A DNA stretch of 64,000 nt. It comes from Atlantibacter subterraneus (GTDB lineage: Bacteria; Pseudomonadota; Gammaproteobacteria; Enterobacterales; Enterobacteriaceae). The notes under the pieces were generated by a model. The model made no database searches. It worked only from the letters and a program-made list of their open reading frames with translations, and was not told where the DNA came from. Below are positions 1 to 9,807 of this stretch, one piece after another; the stretch's first letter is position 1, and the number at the start of each line of letters is the position of its first letter. The translations under genes were made by a program, and so were the position numbers. Location: positions 124,001 through 188,000 of the forward strand of contig NZ_VLPS01000005.1 of NCBI RefSeq assembly GCF_007570865.1, read 5' to 3'.

Positions 1-731
1 CCGAATTTTGATTTTTCGCCGCCGGAGGACTGCCATTTGCCAGAGCCCTGGGACGCCAGACGGGCACGCACGCCCAGACGCGGCACCACGTTCAGCCGCT
101 CGGCCTCTTCCAGCACGATGCGGATTTCCGACATTTTCTCGATAACCAGATAGACCTTGTGGCCCATCTTTTCACCAATTAATGCCAGACGAATGTACTC
201 ACGGTCTTTATAGCCGTTACAGACGATAACGGAACGCGTCATGCCCGCATGGGCCAGCACGGCCATCAGCTCCGCTTTAGAGCCTGCTTCCAGGCCCAGC
301 GGTTCGCCAGAGTGGATCAGCGTTTCGATGACGCGACGATGCTGGTTAACCTTAATCGGGTACACCAGGAAATAGTCGCCGTTATAGCCATAGGATTCGC
401 GCGCGCGTTTAAACGCGGCATTAATAGAACGCAGGCGGTGCTGCAAAATCTGCGGGAAGCAGAATAACGCAGGCAAGCGCTGACCTTGCGCTTCACGGGC
501 TTTCACCAGTTTGGCGAGATCCACGCGGGCTTCCGGGACGTCGGGATCCGGGCAGACGCTGATATGGCCCAGTTCGTTGACGTCATAGTAATTATTGCCC
601 CACCAGGCAATGTTGTAGGTGCGCAGCATTTTACTGGCTTCCTGAGAACTCATTGCAACCTCCTGCATGGAACGTAGTACACCCTGTTCGCCTGCTGACG
701 AAGGCGAAAACGAATACATGTCGTCAGACAT
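1..731 (-). CDS. speA: Biosynthetic arginine decarboxylase, N-terminal part (runs off the left edge)
   Basis: SpeA decarboxylates arginine to agmatine, the first step of the agmatine route to putrescine. Only the first 243 codons are in the window; E. coli SpeA is about 658 residues. Visible are the N-terminus [17 protein letters not shown], the segment [20 protein letters not shown] and the PLP-lysine motif YPIKVNQ, whose Lys is residue 127 as in E. coli. The window edge falls after SGGEKSKFG. The start ATG at 731 overlaps the end of yqgB by 8 nt, so the two are probably co-transcribed. Orientation and neighbours (yqgB, then divergent metK) match E. coli. Identity is near certain; the C-terminal two thirds cannot be judged. 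Confidence 0.97.
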   Translation of the reverse strand, partial: MSDDMYSFSPSSAGEQGVLRSMQEVAMSSQEASKMLRTYNIAWWGNNYYDVNELGHISVCPDPDVPEARVDLAKLVKAREAQGQRLPALFCFPQILQHRLRSINAAFKRARESYGYNGDYFLVYPIKVNQHRRVIETLIHSGEPLGLEAGSKAELMAVLAHAGMTRSVIVCNGYKDREYIRLALIGEKMGHKVYLVIEKMSEIRIVLEEAERLNVVPRLGVRARLASQGSGKWQSSGGEKSKF

Positions 732-885
732 AGCGAACCTCAAACTCTGTTGGAAGTGTATACCCGATACCGTCGGGCATAGCGAAGTTGACTACTATCG
801 CAGCGTTAAAATGCGATAACAACCCATAAACAGCCGGACCTGGCAGCATAGTACGCTGACCGCCCCGCTGTGCGACCGGTTTCAT
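724..885 (-). CDS. yqgB: YqgB-family small protein, upstream of and overlapping speA
   Basis: This ORF of 53 codons reads MKPVAQ..., then [15 protein letters not shown]. That closely resembles the E. coli small protein YqgB as I remember it (about 43 residues, containing YGLLSQFQAAIVVNC and encoded just upstream of speA). YqgB is annotated in E. coli as an acid-stress-related small protein; its biochemical role is not settled. The homologue here continues past the E. coli C-terminus with about 15 more residues ([15 protein letters not shown]). It stops at TGA inside the first codons of speA, an 8 nt overlap that suggests translational coupling. An ATG two codons earlier (891) is an alternative start. 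Family membership rests on the conserved core only. Confidence 0.75.
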   Translation of the reverse strand: MKPVAQRGGQRTMLPGPAVYGLLSHFNAAIVVNFAMPDGIGYTLPTEFEVRYV

Positions 886-891
886 ATTCAT

Positions 892-1398
892 ATCATTGTA
901 AAACACGTATCCGAACGCTGTATGACAGGTTCGACGAAACCACGAGAAAACCCTTGCTGAGCAAGAGCGCCCTTGTTCAGTTATCGCAAGCCTTAACCGG
1001 CCCGGGAATCCTGAGAAGCGCCGAGATGGGTAGAACATCGGCAGGTTTGCAAAAAAGGGATGCAGGTTGAGAGGGACAACAGTACACCAGAACGGTGTGA
1101 CAGATTCTGCAGATTACTCCGATTCATTATTTCGTATCACCTCCACGCCAGCCTTTAGGGGCAAGCGACAAGCAAAGCTAATGGTTAATGCTCAACCCGG
1201 CTGGAAGTGGCGACACGAACAATCGTCGTGCGCTTTTTTTCACCCTTCGCTGCAAAAGCGAAAATGGAGAAGCCGCGCGCGCCGTTTTATACCGACAACA
1301 GGGGGTAAATGCAAAATAAAAATCGCGTGATTGACGCCGATGTCAGGAAATATTGCCATTTCCACCGTTTCGCCTGTTTAACGCCGGGTAAAAATCGC
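892..1398. other. Non-coding interval between divergent yqgB-speA and metK
   Basis: About 500 bp without a convincing gene. Short ORFs exist on both strands but lack credible ribosome-binding sites, and I recognise none. E. coli annotates small hypothetical genes (yqgC, yqgD) in the equivalent place; I cannot identify them here. It should hold the leftward promoter(s) of yqgB-speA. A weak rightward hairpin (CACGA at 1214-1218 with TCGTG at 1226-1230) followed by seven T residues (1234-1240) could be a small terminator. Confidence 0.5.
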
Positions 1399-1452
1399 TG
1401 GAAAAGGGATGAATAAATGACCTAGAATAGCCGTCCAGATGTTAATCCATCT
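1399..1452 (+). promoter_or_regulatory. Probable metK promoter with MetJ boxes
   Basis: A -10-like TAGAAT at 1423-1428 has a weak -35-like TGGAAA at 1399-1404 (18 bp spacer). Immediately downstream are three head-to-tail 8-mers, AGCCGTCC (1429-1436), AGATGTTA (1437-1444) and ATCCATCT (1445-1452). They match the MetJ box consensus AGACGTCT at 6, 5 and 5 of 8 positions, and MetJ is known to bind tandem 8-bp boxes at met genes. Placement over the start of transcription would allow repression by SAM-bound MetJ. The exact start site is inferred. Confidence 0.55.
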
Positions 1453-1622
1453 ATATACCCATTGTGCTTCAGGATACTTTGCACAAGGCGAAACCGCCCG
1501 GTAAGAGAAAAAGAGGATTAACACTCATCGCCTGTATTGCCTGCAAGCCGCTGCCAGAAGGCAGGTAAGTGCTTTTAATACAATACGTTGAGTCAACATA
1601 TTAATACCGAGTTTAAACGAAT
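1453..1622 (+). other. Long 5' leader of metK
   Basis: If transcription starts near the boxes above, metK has a leader of about 170 nt. It contains a small hairpin (CTGCC AGAA GGCAG, about 1553-1566). The sequence just before the ATG (GAGTTTAAACGAAT) has no good Shine-Dalgarno. I see none of the known SAM riboswitch architectures; metK control in enterics is attributed to MetJ. Confidence 0.4.
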
Positions 1623-2777
1623 ATGGCTAAACACCTTTTTACATCCGAGTCTGTATCAGAAGGGCATCCCGATAAAATCGCTGACCAGATCTCCGATGCA
1701 GTCCTTGACGCAATCCTGGAACAAGATCCGAAAGCGCGCGTGGCCTGCGAAACTTATGTGAAAACCGGCATGGTTTTAGTGGGCGGTGAAATCACCACCA
1801 GCGCATGGGTTGATATCGAAGAGATCACCCGCAACACGGTCCGCGAAATCGGCTACGTGCATTCTGATATGGGCTTTGATGCCAACTCCTGCGCGGTGTT
1901 AAGTGCAATTGGCAAACAGTCTCCGGACATCAACCAGGGCGTTGACCGCACCGATCCGCTGGAACAAGGCGCGGGCGACCAGGGCCTGATGTTTGGTTAT
2001 GCCACCAACGAAACCGACGTGCTGATGCCAGCGCCGGTCACCTATGCACACCGTCTGGTGCAGCGCCAGGCTGAAGTACGCAAAAACGGCGCCCTGCCGT
2101 GGTTGCGTCCGGATGCGAAAAGCCAGGTCACTTTCCAGTACGACAACAACAAAATCGTCGGTATCGATGCCGTTGTTCTGTCTACCCAGCACGCGGAAGA
2201 CATCGACCAGAAATCGCTGCACGAAGCGGTGATGGAAGAGATCATCAAGCCGGTTCTGCCTGCGGAATGGCTGAGCGAAACCACCAAATACTTCATCAAC
2301 CCAACCGGTCGTTTCGTGATCGGCGGCCCGATGGGCGACTGCGGTCTGACCGGGCGTAAAATCATCGTTGATACCTACGGCGGCATGGCTCGTCACGGCG
2401 GCGGCGCGTTCTCGGGTAAGGATCCGTCAAAAGTTGACCGTTCCGCAGCTTACGCGGCGCGTTATGTAGCGAAAAACATCGTTGCGGCCGGCCTGGCTGA
2501 CCGTTGTGAAATTCAGGTTTCCTACGCGATTGGCGTGGCTGAACCGACCTCCATCATGGTGGAAACCTTTGGCACCGAGAAAATCGCCACCGAGCAGCTG
2601 ACTCTGCTGGTTCGCGAGTTCTTCGACCTGCGTCCGTATGGTCTGATCCAGATGCTGGATCTGCTGCACCCGATCTACAAAGAGACCGCGGCATACGGTC
2701 ACTTTGGTCGCGAGCATTTCCCGTGGGAAAAAACCGACAAAGCCGCGCTGCTGCGTGACGCTGCCGGTCTGAAATAA
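1623..2777 (+). CDS. metK: S-adenosylmethionine synthetase
   Basis: MetK makes S-adenosylmethionine from methionine and ATP, releasing phosphate and pyrophosphate; it is a cytosolic tetramer and essential in E. coli. The 384 residues equal the E. coli length. Visible motifs are GHPDK (residues 14-18, ATP and methionine site), the GAGDQG signature (116-121) and the glycine-rich P-loop-like GGGAFSGKD (259-267). Start and stop agree with the family. It stands alone between divergent yqgB-speA and its own terminator, with probable MetJ boxes upstream. Confidence 0.99.
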   Translation: MAKHLFTSESVSEGHPDKIADQISDAVLDAILEQDPKARVACETYVKTGMVLVGGEITTSAWVDIEEITRNTVREIGYVHSDMGFDANSCAVLSAIGKQSPDINQGVDRTDPLEQGAGDQGLMFGYATNETDVLMPAPVTYAHRLVQRQAEVRKNGALPWLRPDAKSQVTFQYDNNKIVGIDAVVLSTQHAEDIDQKSLHEAVMEEIIKPVLPAEWLSETTKYFINPTGRFVIGGPMGDCGLTGRKIIVDTYGGMARHGGGAFSGKDPSKVDRSAAYAARYVAKNIVAAGLADRCEIQVSYAIGVAEPTSIMVETFGTEKIATEQLTLLVREFFDLRPYGLIQMLDLLHPIYKETAAYGHFGREHFPWEKTDKAALLRDAAGLK

Positions 2778-2794
2778 GTTACCCGCAATCTTTG

Positions 2795-2822
2795 AAGGCC
2801 AGCCTCGTGCTGGCCTTTTTTA
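2795..2822 (+). terminator. metK rho-independent terminator
   Basis: A perfect 9-bp stem AAGGCCAGC/GCTGGCCTT with a 5-nt loop (2795-2817) runs into a T tract, 17 nt after the metK stop. Confidence 0.9.
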
Positions 2823-3025
2823 TTTCCGTTATTCACTTGTCCTGTGAGAACGATTACAGCGGCTTTCATACACACTATTTTAGGAATTTTCTTTTAGTGT
2901 CTGGTTAAAATGATAGTAGTTACATTAATTTCAGTTTTATCTTAAACATTATGTTTATAACTCTTTCCAATTAAATTAAACAATTGTTTTTAATGAGTTA
3001 ATTTTCAATCCATCAATCTTATCAA

Positions 3026-3060
3026 GTGTAAGCGATTACATTGATGTGATTCTCATCACA
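3026..3060 (+). promoter_or_regulatory. galP operator (GalR/GalS) and adjacent CRP site
   Basis: GTGTAAGCGATTACAT at 3026-3041 matches the Gal operator consensus GTGTAANCGNTTACAC at all but the last base. Four bases on, TGTGATTCTCATCACA at 3045-3060 is a perfect CRP palindrome (TGTGA-N6-TCACA). This fits the known control of galP: repression by GalR/GalS relieved by galactose, and activation by cAMP-CRP. The rest of the metK-galP gap (2823-3025) is AT-rich with no gene visible. Confidence 0.88.
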
Positions 3061-3124
3061 ATTGTCTGCGTGATTATCACCTACCCTTTCATTGATAAAA
3101 TCAATAATTCAATGGGAGGGCATG

Positions 3125-4507
3125 ATGCCTGACAAGAATAAAAATAGACGCATGACGTTTTTCGTCTGCTTTCTGGCTGCACTGGCAGGGTTACTTTTTG
3201 GTCTGGATATCGGGGTTATTGCAGGCGCACTGCCGTTTATCACTGACGATTTCCAGATCACCGCTCATCAGCAGGAATGGGTGGTGAGTTCAATGATGTT
3301 CGGTGCCGCCGTGGGTGCCGTAGGCAGTGGATGGCTCTCTTCCTCTCTCGGGCGTAGAAAAAGCCTGATGATCGGTTCGGTGCTGTTTGTGGCAGGTTCA
3401 CTCTGTTCCGCTGCCGCGCCTAACGTTGAGATCTTAATCGTCTCCCGCGTGCTGCTCGGCCTGGCGGTGGGTATTGCCTCCTACACCGCGCCGCTGTACC
3501 TTTCTGAAATCGCGCCGGAAAAAATTCGCGGCAGCATGATTTCGATGTATCAGCTGATGATCACCATCGGTATTCTCGCCGCCTATCTTTCCGATACCGC
3601 GTTTAGCGATGCAGGTGCCTGGCGCTGGATGCTGGGGATCATCACTATTCCGGCTGTGCTGTTGCTGATTGGCGTATTCTTCCTTCCCGACAGCCCGCGC
3701 TGGTTCGCCGCTAAACGCCGCTTCCACGATGCGGAACGCGTGCTGATGCATCTGCGCGACTCCAGCGCCGAAGCGAGACGCGAACTGGATGAGATCCGTG
3801 AAAGCCTGAAGGTCAAACAGAGCGGCTGGGCGCTGTTCAAAGACAACAGTAACTTCCGCCGAGCGGTCTTCCTCGGCGTACTATTACAGGTAATGCAGCA
3901 GTTCACCGGGATGAACGTCATCATGTATTACGCCCCGAAAATCTTTGAGCTGGCGGGCTATGCCAATACCAAAGAGCAGATGTGGGGTACGGTGATTGTC
4001 GGTTTGACCAACGTGCTGGCGACCTTTATCGCCATCGGCCTGGTGGATCGCTGGGGCCGTAAACCGACGCTGGTGTTGGGCTTCCTGGTAATGGCGACAG
4101 GCATGGGCATTCTGGGTTATCAGATGCATGCCGGTATCGAAACCGCCACCGGTCAGTATTTCGCCGTCGCGATGCTGCTGATGTTTATCGTGGGCTTCGC
4201 TATGAGCGCCGGTCCGCTGATTTGGGTGCTGTGCTCGGAAATCCAGCCCTTGAAAGGACGTGATTTCGGCATCACCTGTTCTACCGCCACTAACTGGATC
4301 GCCAACATGATCGTCGGCGCAACCTTCCTGACGATGCTGAATACCCTGGGCAACGCCAATACCTTCTGGGTGTACGGCGGGTTGAACCTGTTGTTTATTG
4401 TGCTGACCCTGTGGCTGGTGCCAGAGACCAAGCATATCTCCCTGGAGCATATCGAACGCAACCTGATGAAAGGCCGTCGCCTGCGCGAAATCGGCTCGCA
4501 CAACTAA
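3125..4507 (+). CDS. galP: Galactose:H+ symporter (major facilitator superfamily)
   Basis: GalP is the inner-membrane proton-coupled D-galactose importer of the sugar porter family. The protein is 461 residues (464 in E. coli) with twelve predicted membrane segments. It shows sugar-porter signatures PDSPRW before the central loop and DRWGRKP in the second half, plus the QQFTGMN motif and PETK near the end. I chose the second of two adjacent ATGs (3125) because GGGAGG at 3114-3119 sits 5 nt before it and only 2 nt before the first (3122). An in-frame start further upstream (3092) lacks homology. Confidence 0.98.
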   Translation: MPDKNKNRRMTFFVCFLAALAGLLFGLDIGVIAGALPFITDDFQITAHQQEWVVSSMMFGAAVGAVGSGWLSSSLGRRKSLMIGSVLFVAGSLCSAAAPNVEILIVSRVLLGLAVGIASYTAPLYLSEIAPEKIRGSMISMYQLMITIGILAAYLSDTAFSDAGAWRWMLGIITIPAVLLLIGVFFLPDSPRWFAAKRRFHDAERVLMHLRDSSAEARRELDEIRESLKVKQSGWALFKDNSNFRRAVFLGVLLQVMQQFTGMNVIMYYAPKIFELAGYANTKEQMWGTVIVGLTNVLATFIAIGLVDRWGRKPTLVLGFLVMATGMGILGYQMHAGIETATGQYFAVAMLLMFIVGFAMSAGPLIWVLCSEIQPLKGRDFGITCSTATNWIANMIVGATFLTMLNTLGNANTFWVYGGLNLLFIVLTLWLVPETKHISLEHIERNLMKGRRLREIGSHN

Positions 4508-4512
4508 TTGTT

Positions 4513-4540
4513 ACGCCCTCTCTGCGGGGAGGGCGTCTTT
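4513..4540 (+). terminator. galP terminator
   Basis: Stem ACGCCCTC/GAGGGCGT (4513-4520 and 4529-4536) with an 8-nt loop, followed by CTTT, 5 nt after the galP stop. The T tract is short. Confidence 0.7.
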
Positions 4541-4580
4541 CGGTTGCAGCACTATCCCCTTCCCTCTATGCTTTGCCGTT

Positions 4581-5090
4581 ATGAAAACCCTGCGTCTCCC
4601 TATCGCCACTCAACAAGCCGTGATGCGCAGCCTGCGCGACAATTTAGCGCGGGCCAACCAGCATCTTGGCCGCGACTACCCTGAGCCAAAACTGGTCTAT
4701 CAACAGCGCGGCACCGCTGCGGGCACCGCCTGGCTTGAACGCTATGAAATCCGCCTTAATCCCACGCTTTTGCAGGAAAATCTTCAGGCTTTTGTGGAAG
4801 AAGTGGTGCCCCATGAACTGGCCCATCTACTGGTGTGGAAACAGTTTGGCCGCGTTGCGCCCCATGGCAAAGAGTGGAAGTGGATGATGGAGAGCGTGCT
4901 GGGCATTCCGGCGCGACGCACCCATCAGTTCGCGCTGGACTCGCTGGCACGCAACACCTTCCCCTACCGCTGTCGTTGCCAGCTCCATCAGCTCACGGTG
5001 CGGCGTCATAACCGGGTACTGCGCGGCGAAACCGAGTACCGCTGCGTGCACTGCGGCGAGAAACTGAAACCAGAATCGACAACAAGTTAG
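4581..5090 (+). CDS. sprT: SprT-like zinc metallopeptidase-fold protein
   Basis: 169 residues (165 in E. coli). The HELAH zinc motif is at 78-82, a third possible ligand is His95 (HGKEW), and a C-terminal zinc ribbon has cysteines at 131, 133, 155 and 158. SprT belongs to the SprT/Spartan domain family. Eukaryotic SPRTN cleaves DNA-protein crosslinks, but the role of bacterial SprT is poorly defined, so no activity is assigned here. It lies between galP and endA as in E. coli. The ATG at 4581 gives full agreement with the family N-terminus. Confidence 0.95.
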   Translation: MKTLRLPIATQQAVMRSLRDNLARANQHLGRDYPEPKLVYQQRGTAAGTAWLERYEIRLNPTLLQENLQAFVEEVVPHELAHLLVWKQFGRVAPHGKEWKWMMESVLGIPARRTHQFALDSLARNTFPYRCRCQLHQLTVRRHNRVLRGETEYRCVHCGEKLKPESTTS

Positions 5091-5186
5091 TTTTTAGCGC
5101 GTTATCTGGAAATTTTCTGATCTGACTGATTGCAACCGATGCCACCGTTGGTTACGGTGCGGGCTCGTTTTGACACGGAGTCCGGG

Positions 5187-5894
5187 ATGTCTCGCAAATT
5201 TATTCTGGCGGTTGCAGGCGTTGCAGCCGCGTTTTCATGGAGCGCAAACAGCGCTGAAATTAATAACTTTTCACAGGCCAAAGCCGCAGGGGTGAAAGTC
5301 AACGCTAACGCCCCTGGCGATTTTTATTGCGGCTGCAAGATTACCTGGCAGGGGAAAAAAGGTATCCCCGATCTGGAATCTTGTGGTTATAAAGTGCGCA
5401 AAAATGAGAACCGCGCTTCGCGCATCGAATGGGAACACGTGGTGCCCGCCTGGCAGTTCGGCCATCAGCGCCAGTGCTGGCAGGACGGCGGACGGAAAAA
5501 CTGCGCTAAAGACCCGGTTTATCGCACCATGGAAAGCGATATGCATAACCTGCAGCCTGCGGTGGGCGAGGTAAATGGCGATCGCGGCAACTTTATGTAC
5601 AGCCAGTGGAACGGCGGGGAAGGCCAGTACGGCCAGTGCGCGATGAAAGTTGATTTCAAAGAAAAATTGGCCGAGCCGCCAGCGCGGGCGCGCGGGGCCA
5701 TTGCCCGCACCTATTTCTATATGCGGGATAAATATTCACTGACGCTGTCCCGTCAGCAAACTCAGCTATTCAACGCCTGGAATAAGCTTTACCCGGTCAC
5801 CGCGTGGGAGTGCGAACGCGACGAGCGGATTGCCCGCGTGCAGGGCAATCACAACCCCTATGTTCAGCAGGCTTGCCAGGCCCAAAAGAGCTAA
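5187..5894 (+). CDS. endA: Periplasmic DNA-specific endonuclease I
   Basis: EndA is a periplasmic nuclease that cuts double-stranded DNA. The 235 residues equal the E. coli length. An N-terminal signal peptide ([18 protein letters not shown]...) ends near NSA-EIN. The nuclease core shows [12 protein letters not shown] and [17 protein letters not shown], typical of the endonuclease I (Vvn-like, His-metal finger) family, and several cysteines for disulfides. The start at 5187 follows GGAG at 5177-5180; the longer in-frame ORF from 5130 would bury the signal peptide. Same position as in E. coli, after sprT and before rsmE. Confidence 0.97.
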   Translation: MSRKFILAVAGVAAAFSWSANSAEINNFSQAKAAGVKVNANAPGDFYCGCKITWQGKKGIPDLESCGYKVRKNENRASRIEWEHVVPAWQFGHQRQCWQDGGRKNCAKDPVYRTMESDMHNLQPAVGEVNGDRGNFMYSQWNGGEGQYGQCAMKVDFKEKLAEPPARARGAIARTYFYMRDKYSLTLSRQQTQLFNAWNKLYPVTAWECERDERIARVQGNHNPYVQQACQAQKS

Positions 5895-5921
5895 CCTACA
5901 CTACCGGGCATTGAAAACTGC

Positions 5922-5953
5922 CGTTCCCCCCTCATGTCAGGGGGAACGCCTTT
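5922..5953 (+). terminator. Hairpin between endA and rsmE
   Basis: Perfect 9-bp stem CGTTCCCCC/GGGGGAACG (5922-5930 and 5940-5948) followed by CCTTTG. The T run is short, so it is a weak terminator or an RNA-stabilising hairpin. Confidence 0.5.
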
Positions 5954-5968
5954 GACCGGATTATCGTT

Positions 5969-6700
5969 ATGCGCATTCCCCGCATTTATCACCCTGAGCC
6001 TCTCAGCCCTAATCTTGAAATCGCATTAAGCGACGACGCCGCCAATCACGTTGGCCGCGTGCTGCGTATGGGCCCGGACCACCAGCTACAGCTGTTCGAC
6101 GGGTCAAATCAGGTATTTGACGCCCGCATTACCCATGCCGATAAGAAAAGCGTGCGGGTTCAGGTGCTCAGCGCCGCCGAAGACAATCGTGAATCGCCGC
6201 TGCATTTGCATTTAGGCCAGGTGATGTCGCGCGGCGAAAAGATGGAATTTACCATCCAGAAATCCATTGAGCTGGGCGTGAACGTCATTACCCCGCTATT
6301 TTCCGAGCGCTGCGGCGTTAAGCTGGATGCCGAACGGTTACACAAGAAAATTCAGCAGTGGCAGAAAATCGCTATCGCCGCCTGCGAACAGTGCGGGCGC
6401 AACCGCATCCCGGAAATCCGTCCGGCGATGGATCTGGAAGACTGGTGCGCCGAGCCTGACGAGGGGCTAAAGCTCAACCTGCACCCCCGCGCCAGCCAGA
6501 GCATCAACACCCTACCCCTTCCGGTCCAGCGCGTGCGCTTACTGATCGGCCCTGAAGGCGGGCTGAGCGCCGATGAAATTGCCATGACCGCACAGCATCA
6601 ATTTACTGATATTCTGTTGGGGCCACGCGTATTACGCACTGAAACCACCGCGCTCACCGCTATTACCGCGCTACAGGTGCGTTTTGGCGATCTGGGTTAA
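5969..6700 (+). CDS. rsmE: 16S rRNA m3U1498 methyltransferase
   Basis: RsmE methylates N3 of U1498 in 16S rRNA with S-adenosylmethionine. 243 residues, the E. coli length. It has an N-terminal PUA-like RNA-binding domain ([12 protein letters not shown]...) and a C-terminal SPOUT (trefoil-knot) methyltransferase domain with IGPEGGLS near residue 193 and [11 protein letters not shown] near 210, which build the SAM-binding knot. It lies between endA and gshB as in E. coli. Confidence 0.97.
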   Translation: MRIPRIYHPEPLSPNLEIALSDDAANHVGRVLRMGPDHQLQLFDGSNQVFDARITHADKKSVRVQVLSAAEDNRESPLHLHLGQVMSRGEKMEFTIQKSIELGVNVITPLFSERCGVKLDAERLHKKIQQWQKIAIAACEQCGRNRIPEIRPAMDLEDWCAEPDEGLKLNLHPRASQSINTLPLPVQRVRLLIGPEGGLSADEIAMTAQHQFTDILLGPRVLRTETTALTAITALQVRFGDLG

Positions 6701-6755
6701 CATCTGCCGTTGAGGCCTGCAAACACCCTCAACGCCAGCTTCACAGGAGAACATA

Positions 6756-7703
6756 ATGATTAAGCTCGGCATTGTGATGGACCCCATCGCAACCATTAAT
6801 ATTAAGAAAGACAGCAGCTTCGCCATGCTTCTGGAAGCCCAACGTCGCGGCTATGAATTGCACTATATGGAAATGGCCGATCTCTATCTGATCAACGGCC
6901 AGGGCCGCGCCCGCACCCGCCTGCTGAGCGTCGAGCAGAATTACGACAAATGGTACGACTTCACCGGCGAGCAGGACATCGCGCTGGCAGACCTCGACGT
7001 GGTGCTGATGCGTAAAGATCCGCCGTTCGATACCGAGTTTATTTACGCCACCTATATTCTGGAGCGCGCCGAAGAACAGGGCACGCTGATCGTCAACAAG
7101 CCGCAGAGCCTGCGCGACTGCAACGAAAAGCTGTTCACCGCCTGGTTCCCGGACCTGACACCGCAAACTCTGGTAACGCGCAATAAGGCGCAGCTGAAAG
7201 CCTTCTGGCAGGAGCATGGCGACATCATTCTGAAGCCGCTGGACGGCATGGGCGGCACCTCGATTTTCCGCGTTAAAGAAGGCGACCCAAACCTGTCGGT
7301 GATTGCCGAAACGCTGACTCAACTGGGCACCCGCTACTGCATGGCGCAGAACTATCTGCCCGCGATTGTCGATGGTGATAAGCGCGTGCTGGTTGTCGAC
7401 GGCGAACCGGTTCCGTACTGCCTGGCGCGTATTCCGCAGGGCGGCGAAACGCGTGGCAACCTGGCGGCCGGTGGTCGTGGCGAACCGCGTCCGTTAACCG
7501 AAAGCGACTGGGAAATCGCCCGCCGCGTCGGGCCGACGCTGAAAGCTAAGGGGCTGATTTTCGTTGGTTTAGATATCATCGGCGATCGCTTAACTGAGAT
7601 TAACGTGACCAGCCCAACCTGCATCCGCGAAATCGAAGCGCAGTTCCCCATTTCTATTACCGGCATGCTGATGGACGCCATCGAAAAACGCCTGGCGAAG
7701 TAA
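6756..7703 (+). CDS. gshB: Glutathione synthetase
   Basis: GshB joins gamma-glutamylcysteine and glycine with ATP to give glutathione. 315 residues (E. coli 315-316). It is an ATP-grasp enzyme: visible are IVMDPIATINIKKDSS at the N-terminus, ILKPLDGMGGTSIFR (ATP-binding loop), the GGETRGNLAAGGRGE loop that closes over the substrate, and the metal-binding end DRLTEINVTSPTCIREIE. A good Shine-Dalgarno (CAGGAG) lies 7 nt upstream of the ATG. It follows rsmE with a 55 bp gap. Confidence 0.98.
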   Translation: MIKLGIVMDPIATINIKKDSSFAMLLEAQRRGYELHYMEMADLYLINGQGRARTRLLSVEQNYDKWYDFTGEQDIALADLDVVLMRKDPPFDTEFIYATYILERAEEQGTLIVNKPQSLRDCNEKLFTAWFPDLTPQTLVTRNKAQLKAFWQEHGDIILKPLDGMGGTSIFRVKEGDPNLSVIAETLTQLGTRYCMAQNYLPAIVDGDKRVLVVDGEPVPYCLARIPQGGETRGNLAAGGRGEPRPLTESDWEIARRVGPTLKAKGLIFVGLDIIGDRLTEINVTSPTCIREIEAQFPISITGMLMDAIEKRLAK

Positions 7704-7709
7704 TTTCCC

Positions 7710-7735
7710 GTGCGGGAGGGACCCCGCACCTACCT
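7710..7735 (+). terminator. Hairpin after gshB
   Basis: Stem GTGCGGG/CCCGCAC (7710-7716 and 7723-7729) shortly after the gshB stop, with only a CTTT tail. Possible weak terminator; the remaining 100 bp before yqgE probably hold a promoter. Confidence 0.4.
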
Positions 7736-7839
7736 TTATTATCTATTCTGTAATGCTCTCCTCCGAGGAGTGACAGACCACTACTTTCCCCGCATACTGG
7801 GCGAAGATGTTTTTTTAACCAGGGAAACAGACCGCTGAT

Positions 7840-8403
7840 ATGAATTTACAGCATCACTTTCTTATTGCCATGCCAGGCCTGCAGGACCCGCTGTTCCGCC
7901 GCGCCGTCGTTTATATTTGCGAATATAACGAGGACGGCGCTATGGGGCTCATCATCAATAAGCCGCTGGAAAACTTGAAGGTGGACGGCGTTCTGCAGAA
8001 ACTTAAAATCATTCCTGAACCGCGCGATCCGGCGATCCGCCTGGATAAACCGGTATTCGTCGGCGGTCCGCTGGCTGAAGATCGCGGTTTTATCCTCCAT
8101 ACGCCGCCGGATAAATTTAATTCCAGTATCCGGATTTCTGATAACACCATTATCACCACCTCCCGTGACGTACTGGAAACGCTGGGCACGGATTCCCAGC
8201 CTGAAGAAGTGATCGTCGCGCTGGGCTACTCCTCCTGGGAAAAGGGCCAACTGGAGCGCGAAATCCTTGAGAACTCCTGGCTGACCGCCCCGGCAGACAT
8301 GAACATCCTGTTCCGCACGCCGATTGCCGATCGCTGGCGCGAGGCCGCTAAACTTATCGGCATTGATATCCACACCATGCCGGGTACGGCGGGGCACGCC
8401 TGA
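7840..8403 (+). CDS. yqgE: YqgE/AlgH family protein (UPF0301)
   Basis: 187 residues of the AlgH/YqgE (DUF179) family, with the typical start [24 protein letters not shown] and the motif FVGGPL. The family has no established biochemical function; AlgH was linked genetically to alginate regulation in Pseudomonas. Its TGA stop overlaps the ruvX ATG (TGATG), so translation is probably coupled. The pairing yqgE-ruvX is conserved in enterics. Confidence 0.95.
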   Translation: MNLQHHFLIAMPGLQDPLFRRAVVYICEYNEDGAMGLIINKPLENLKVDGVLQKLKIIPEPRDPAIRLDKPVFVGGPLAEDRGFILHTPPDKFNSSIRISDNTIITTSRDVLETLGTDSQPEEVIVALGYSSWEKGQLEREILENSWLTAPADMNILFRTPIADRWREAAKLIGIDIHTMPGTAGHA

Positions 8404-8819
8404 TGAGCGGAACCTTACTGGCCTTTGACTTCGGCACTAAAAGCATCGGCGTGGCTATCGGGCAGCGCATCACCGGCACCGCGCGCCCGCTCACGGCAAT
8501 AAAAGCCAACGACGGCACCCCTGACTGGACGCAGTTCGAAAAGCTGCTCAAAGAGTGGCAACCTGAACTGGTGGTGGTCGGGTTGCCGCTGAATATGGAC
8601 GGCACCAACCAGCCGCTTACCGACCGGGCGCGTAAATTCGCCAATCGCCTGCATGGCCGTTTCGGCGTTAAGGTCGAATTACAGGACGAGCGCCTGAGCA
8701 CCGTGGAAGCGCGTGCGGGCCTGTTCGAGCGCGGCGGCTTTCGGGCGCTAAACAAGGGCAGCATCGATTCCGCCTCCGCCGTGATTATCCTGGAAAGTTA
8801 CTTCGAGAATCACGGTTAA
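8403..8819 (+). CDS. ruvX: RuvX/YqgF, RNase H-fold nuclease (rRNA processing / Holliday junction resolvase-like)
   Basis: 138 residues, the E. coli length. RNase H-fold motifs: [16 protein letters not shown] (first catalytic Asp), [10 protein letters not shown], and [10 protein letters not shown] near residue 100. In E. coli YqgF is essential and implicated in 16S rRNA 5'-end maturation; other bacterial homologues act on Holliday junctions. It overlaps the yqgE stop by 1 nt and is the last gene before convergent yggR. Confidence 0.95.
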   Translation: MSGTLLAFDFGTKSIGVAIGQRITGTARPLTAIKANDGTPDWTQFEKLLKEWQPELVVVGLPLNMDGTNQPLTDRARKFANRLHGRFGVKVELQDERLSTVEARAGLFERGGFRALNKGSIDSASAVIILESYFENHG

Positions 8820-8829
8820 CGCCGTTCCT

Positions 8830-9807
8830 TTAAGCCTGCATCATCGTCAGCTTTTGCAGGCTCTGTTCAAAACTTTGCATCCCATACTGCTGCCCGGTCT
8901 GCAATAGGCCGGGCAGTTGATGGGTTTTGCCTTCCCGGATCAGATTCGCCACGGCAGACGTGTTGATCAGCAGTTCAAACAGCGCTGCCCGCGTGCCCTG
9001 CGCCGTCAGGATCAGCTTTTGCGCCAGCACCGCTTTCAGGCTGCCCGCCAGCTGGCTGCGGATTGTGTTTTTCTCCTCGGCGCTGAACACATCCACCAGC
9101 CGTTCAACCGCCTGGGACGCGCCGCGGGTATGCAGCGTCGCCAGCACCAGATGGCCAGTTTCCGCAGCGGTTAATGCCAGCCGGATCGTTTCGCTGTCGC
9201 GCAGTTCGCCCAGCAGGATCACATCAGGGTCTTCACGCAACGCCCCGCGCAGCCCGTCGCTAAAGCTGTCGCAGTGGGTACCCACCTCGCGCTGTTGGAT
9301 CAGGCACTTGTCGCTGGTGTAGAGATATTCAATGGGATCTTCCAGCGTCAGAATATGGCCGCTTAACGTTCGGTTAAGTTCATTGACCATGGCAGCCAGG
9401 GTGGTGGATTTCCCGCTGCCGGTCGCGCCGGTCACCAGAATCAGCCCGTCCTGAGCGCCAAGCAGTTCCCGCAGCCGCGCTGGCGCGCCCAGCGTATCGA
9501 GCTGTGGCGCGGTCTGGGGCAAAATACGCAGCGCCAGCGAAATCCCCTGAGATTGTTGGAACGCATTAGCGCGCAGACGCGCGCCATTCGCCAGAGTGAC
9601 CGCAAAATCAAGCTGGCCCTGGCGGGAAAACATCTGCAGCTGCTCAGCCGATAACCACTGCTCAAGCAGCGTATGCGGCGGTGGTGCGCCCTCTGGCGCG
9701 CATTCCAGCGCGCCTTTACGCCGCCATCGCGCCGGTAAGTCGCTGCACAGGTGTAGATCCGAAACATTATGCTTTACACTAAGGGCCACCATTTCTTCCA
9801 TTTCCAT
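8830..9807 (-). CDS. yggR: PilT-like secretion ATPase YggR
   Basis: 325 residues of the GspE/PilT ATPase superfamily. Walker A is GATGSGKST, followed by the Asp box/Walker B area EDPDVILLGELRD and the His box HLVLATLHTRG, as in type IV pilus retraction ATPases. The N-terminal region (VSDLHLCSDLPARWR) matches the PilT N domain. No other type IV pilus gene is nearby. Its role in E. coli is unknown, so retraction of a pilus is only inference from the family. It is convergent with ruvX (10 bp) and divergent from yggS with 17 bp between start codons. Confidence 0.93.
   Translation of the reverse strand: MEMEEMVALSVKHNVSDLHLCSDLPARWRRKGALECAPEGAPPPHTLLEQWLSAEQLQMFSRQGQLDFAVTLANGARLRANAFQQSQGISLALRILPQTAPQLDTLGAPARLRELLGAQDGLILVTGATGSGKSTTLAAMVNELNRTLSGHILTLEDPIEYLYTSDKCLIQQREVGTHCDSFSDGLRGALREDPDVILLGELRDSETIRLALTAAETGHLVLATLHTRGASQAVERLVDVFSAEEKNTIRSQLAGSLKAVLAQKLILTAQGTRAALFELLINTSAVANLIREGKTHQLPGLLQTGQQYGMQSFEQSLQKLTMMQA

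Noticed and set aside
1067-1330. 87-codon rightward ORF between speA and metK (candidate for a yqgD-like gene)
   Set aside because: It begins with TTG, has no ribosome-binding site, has an unconvincing composition, and I cannot match it to any protein.
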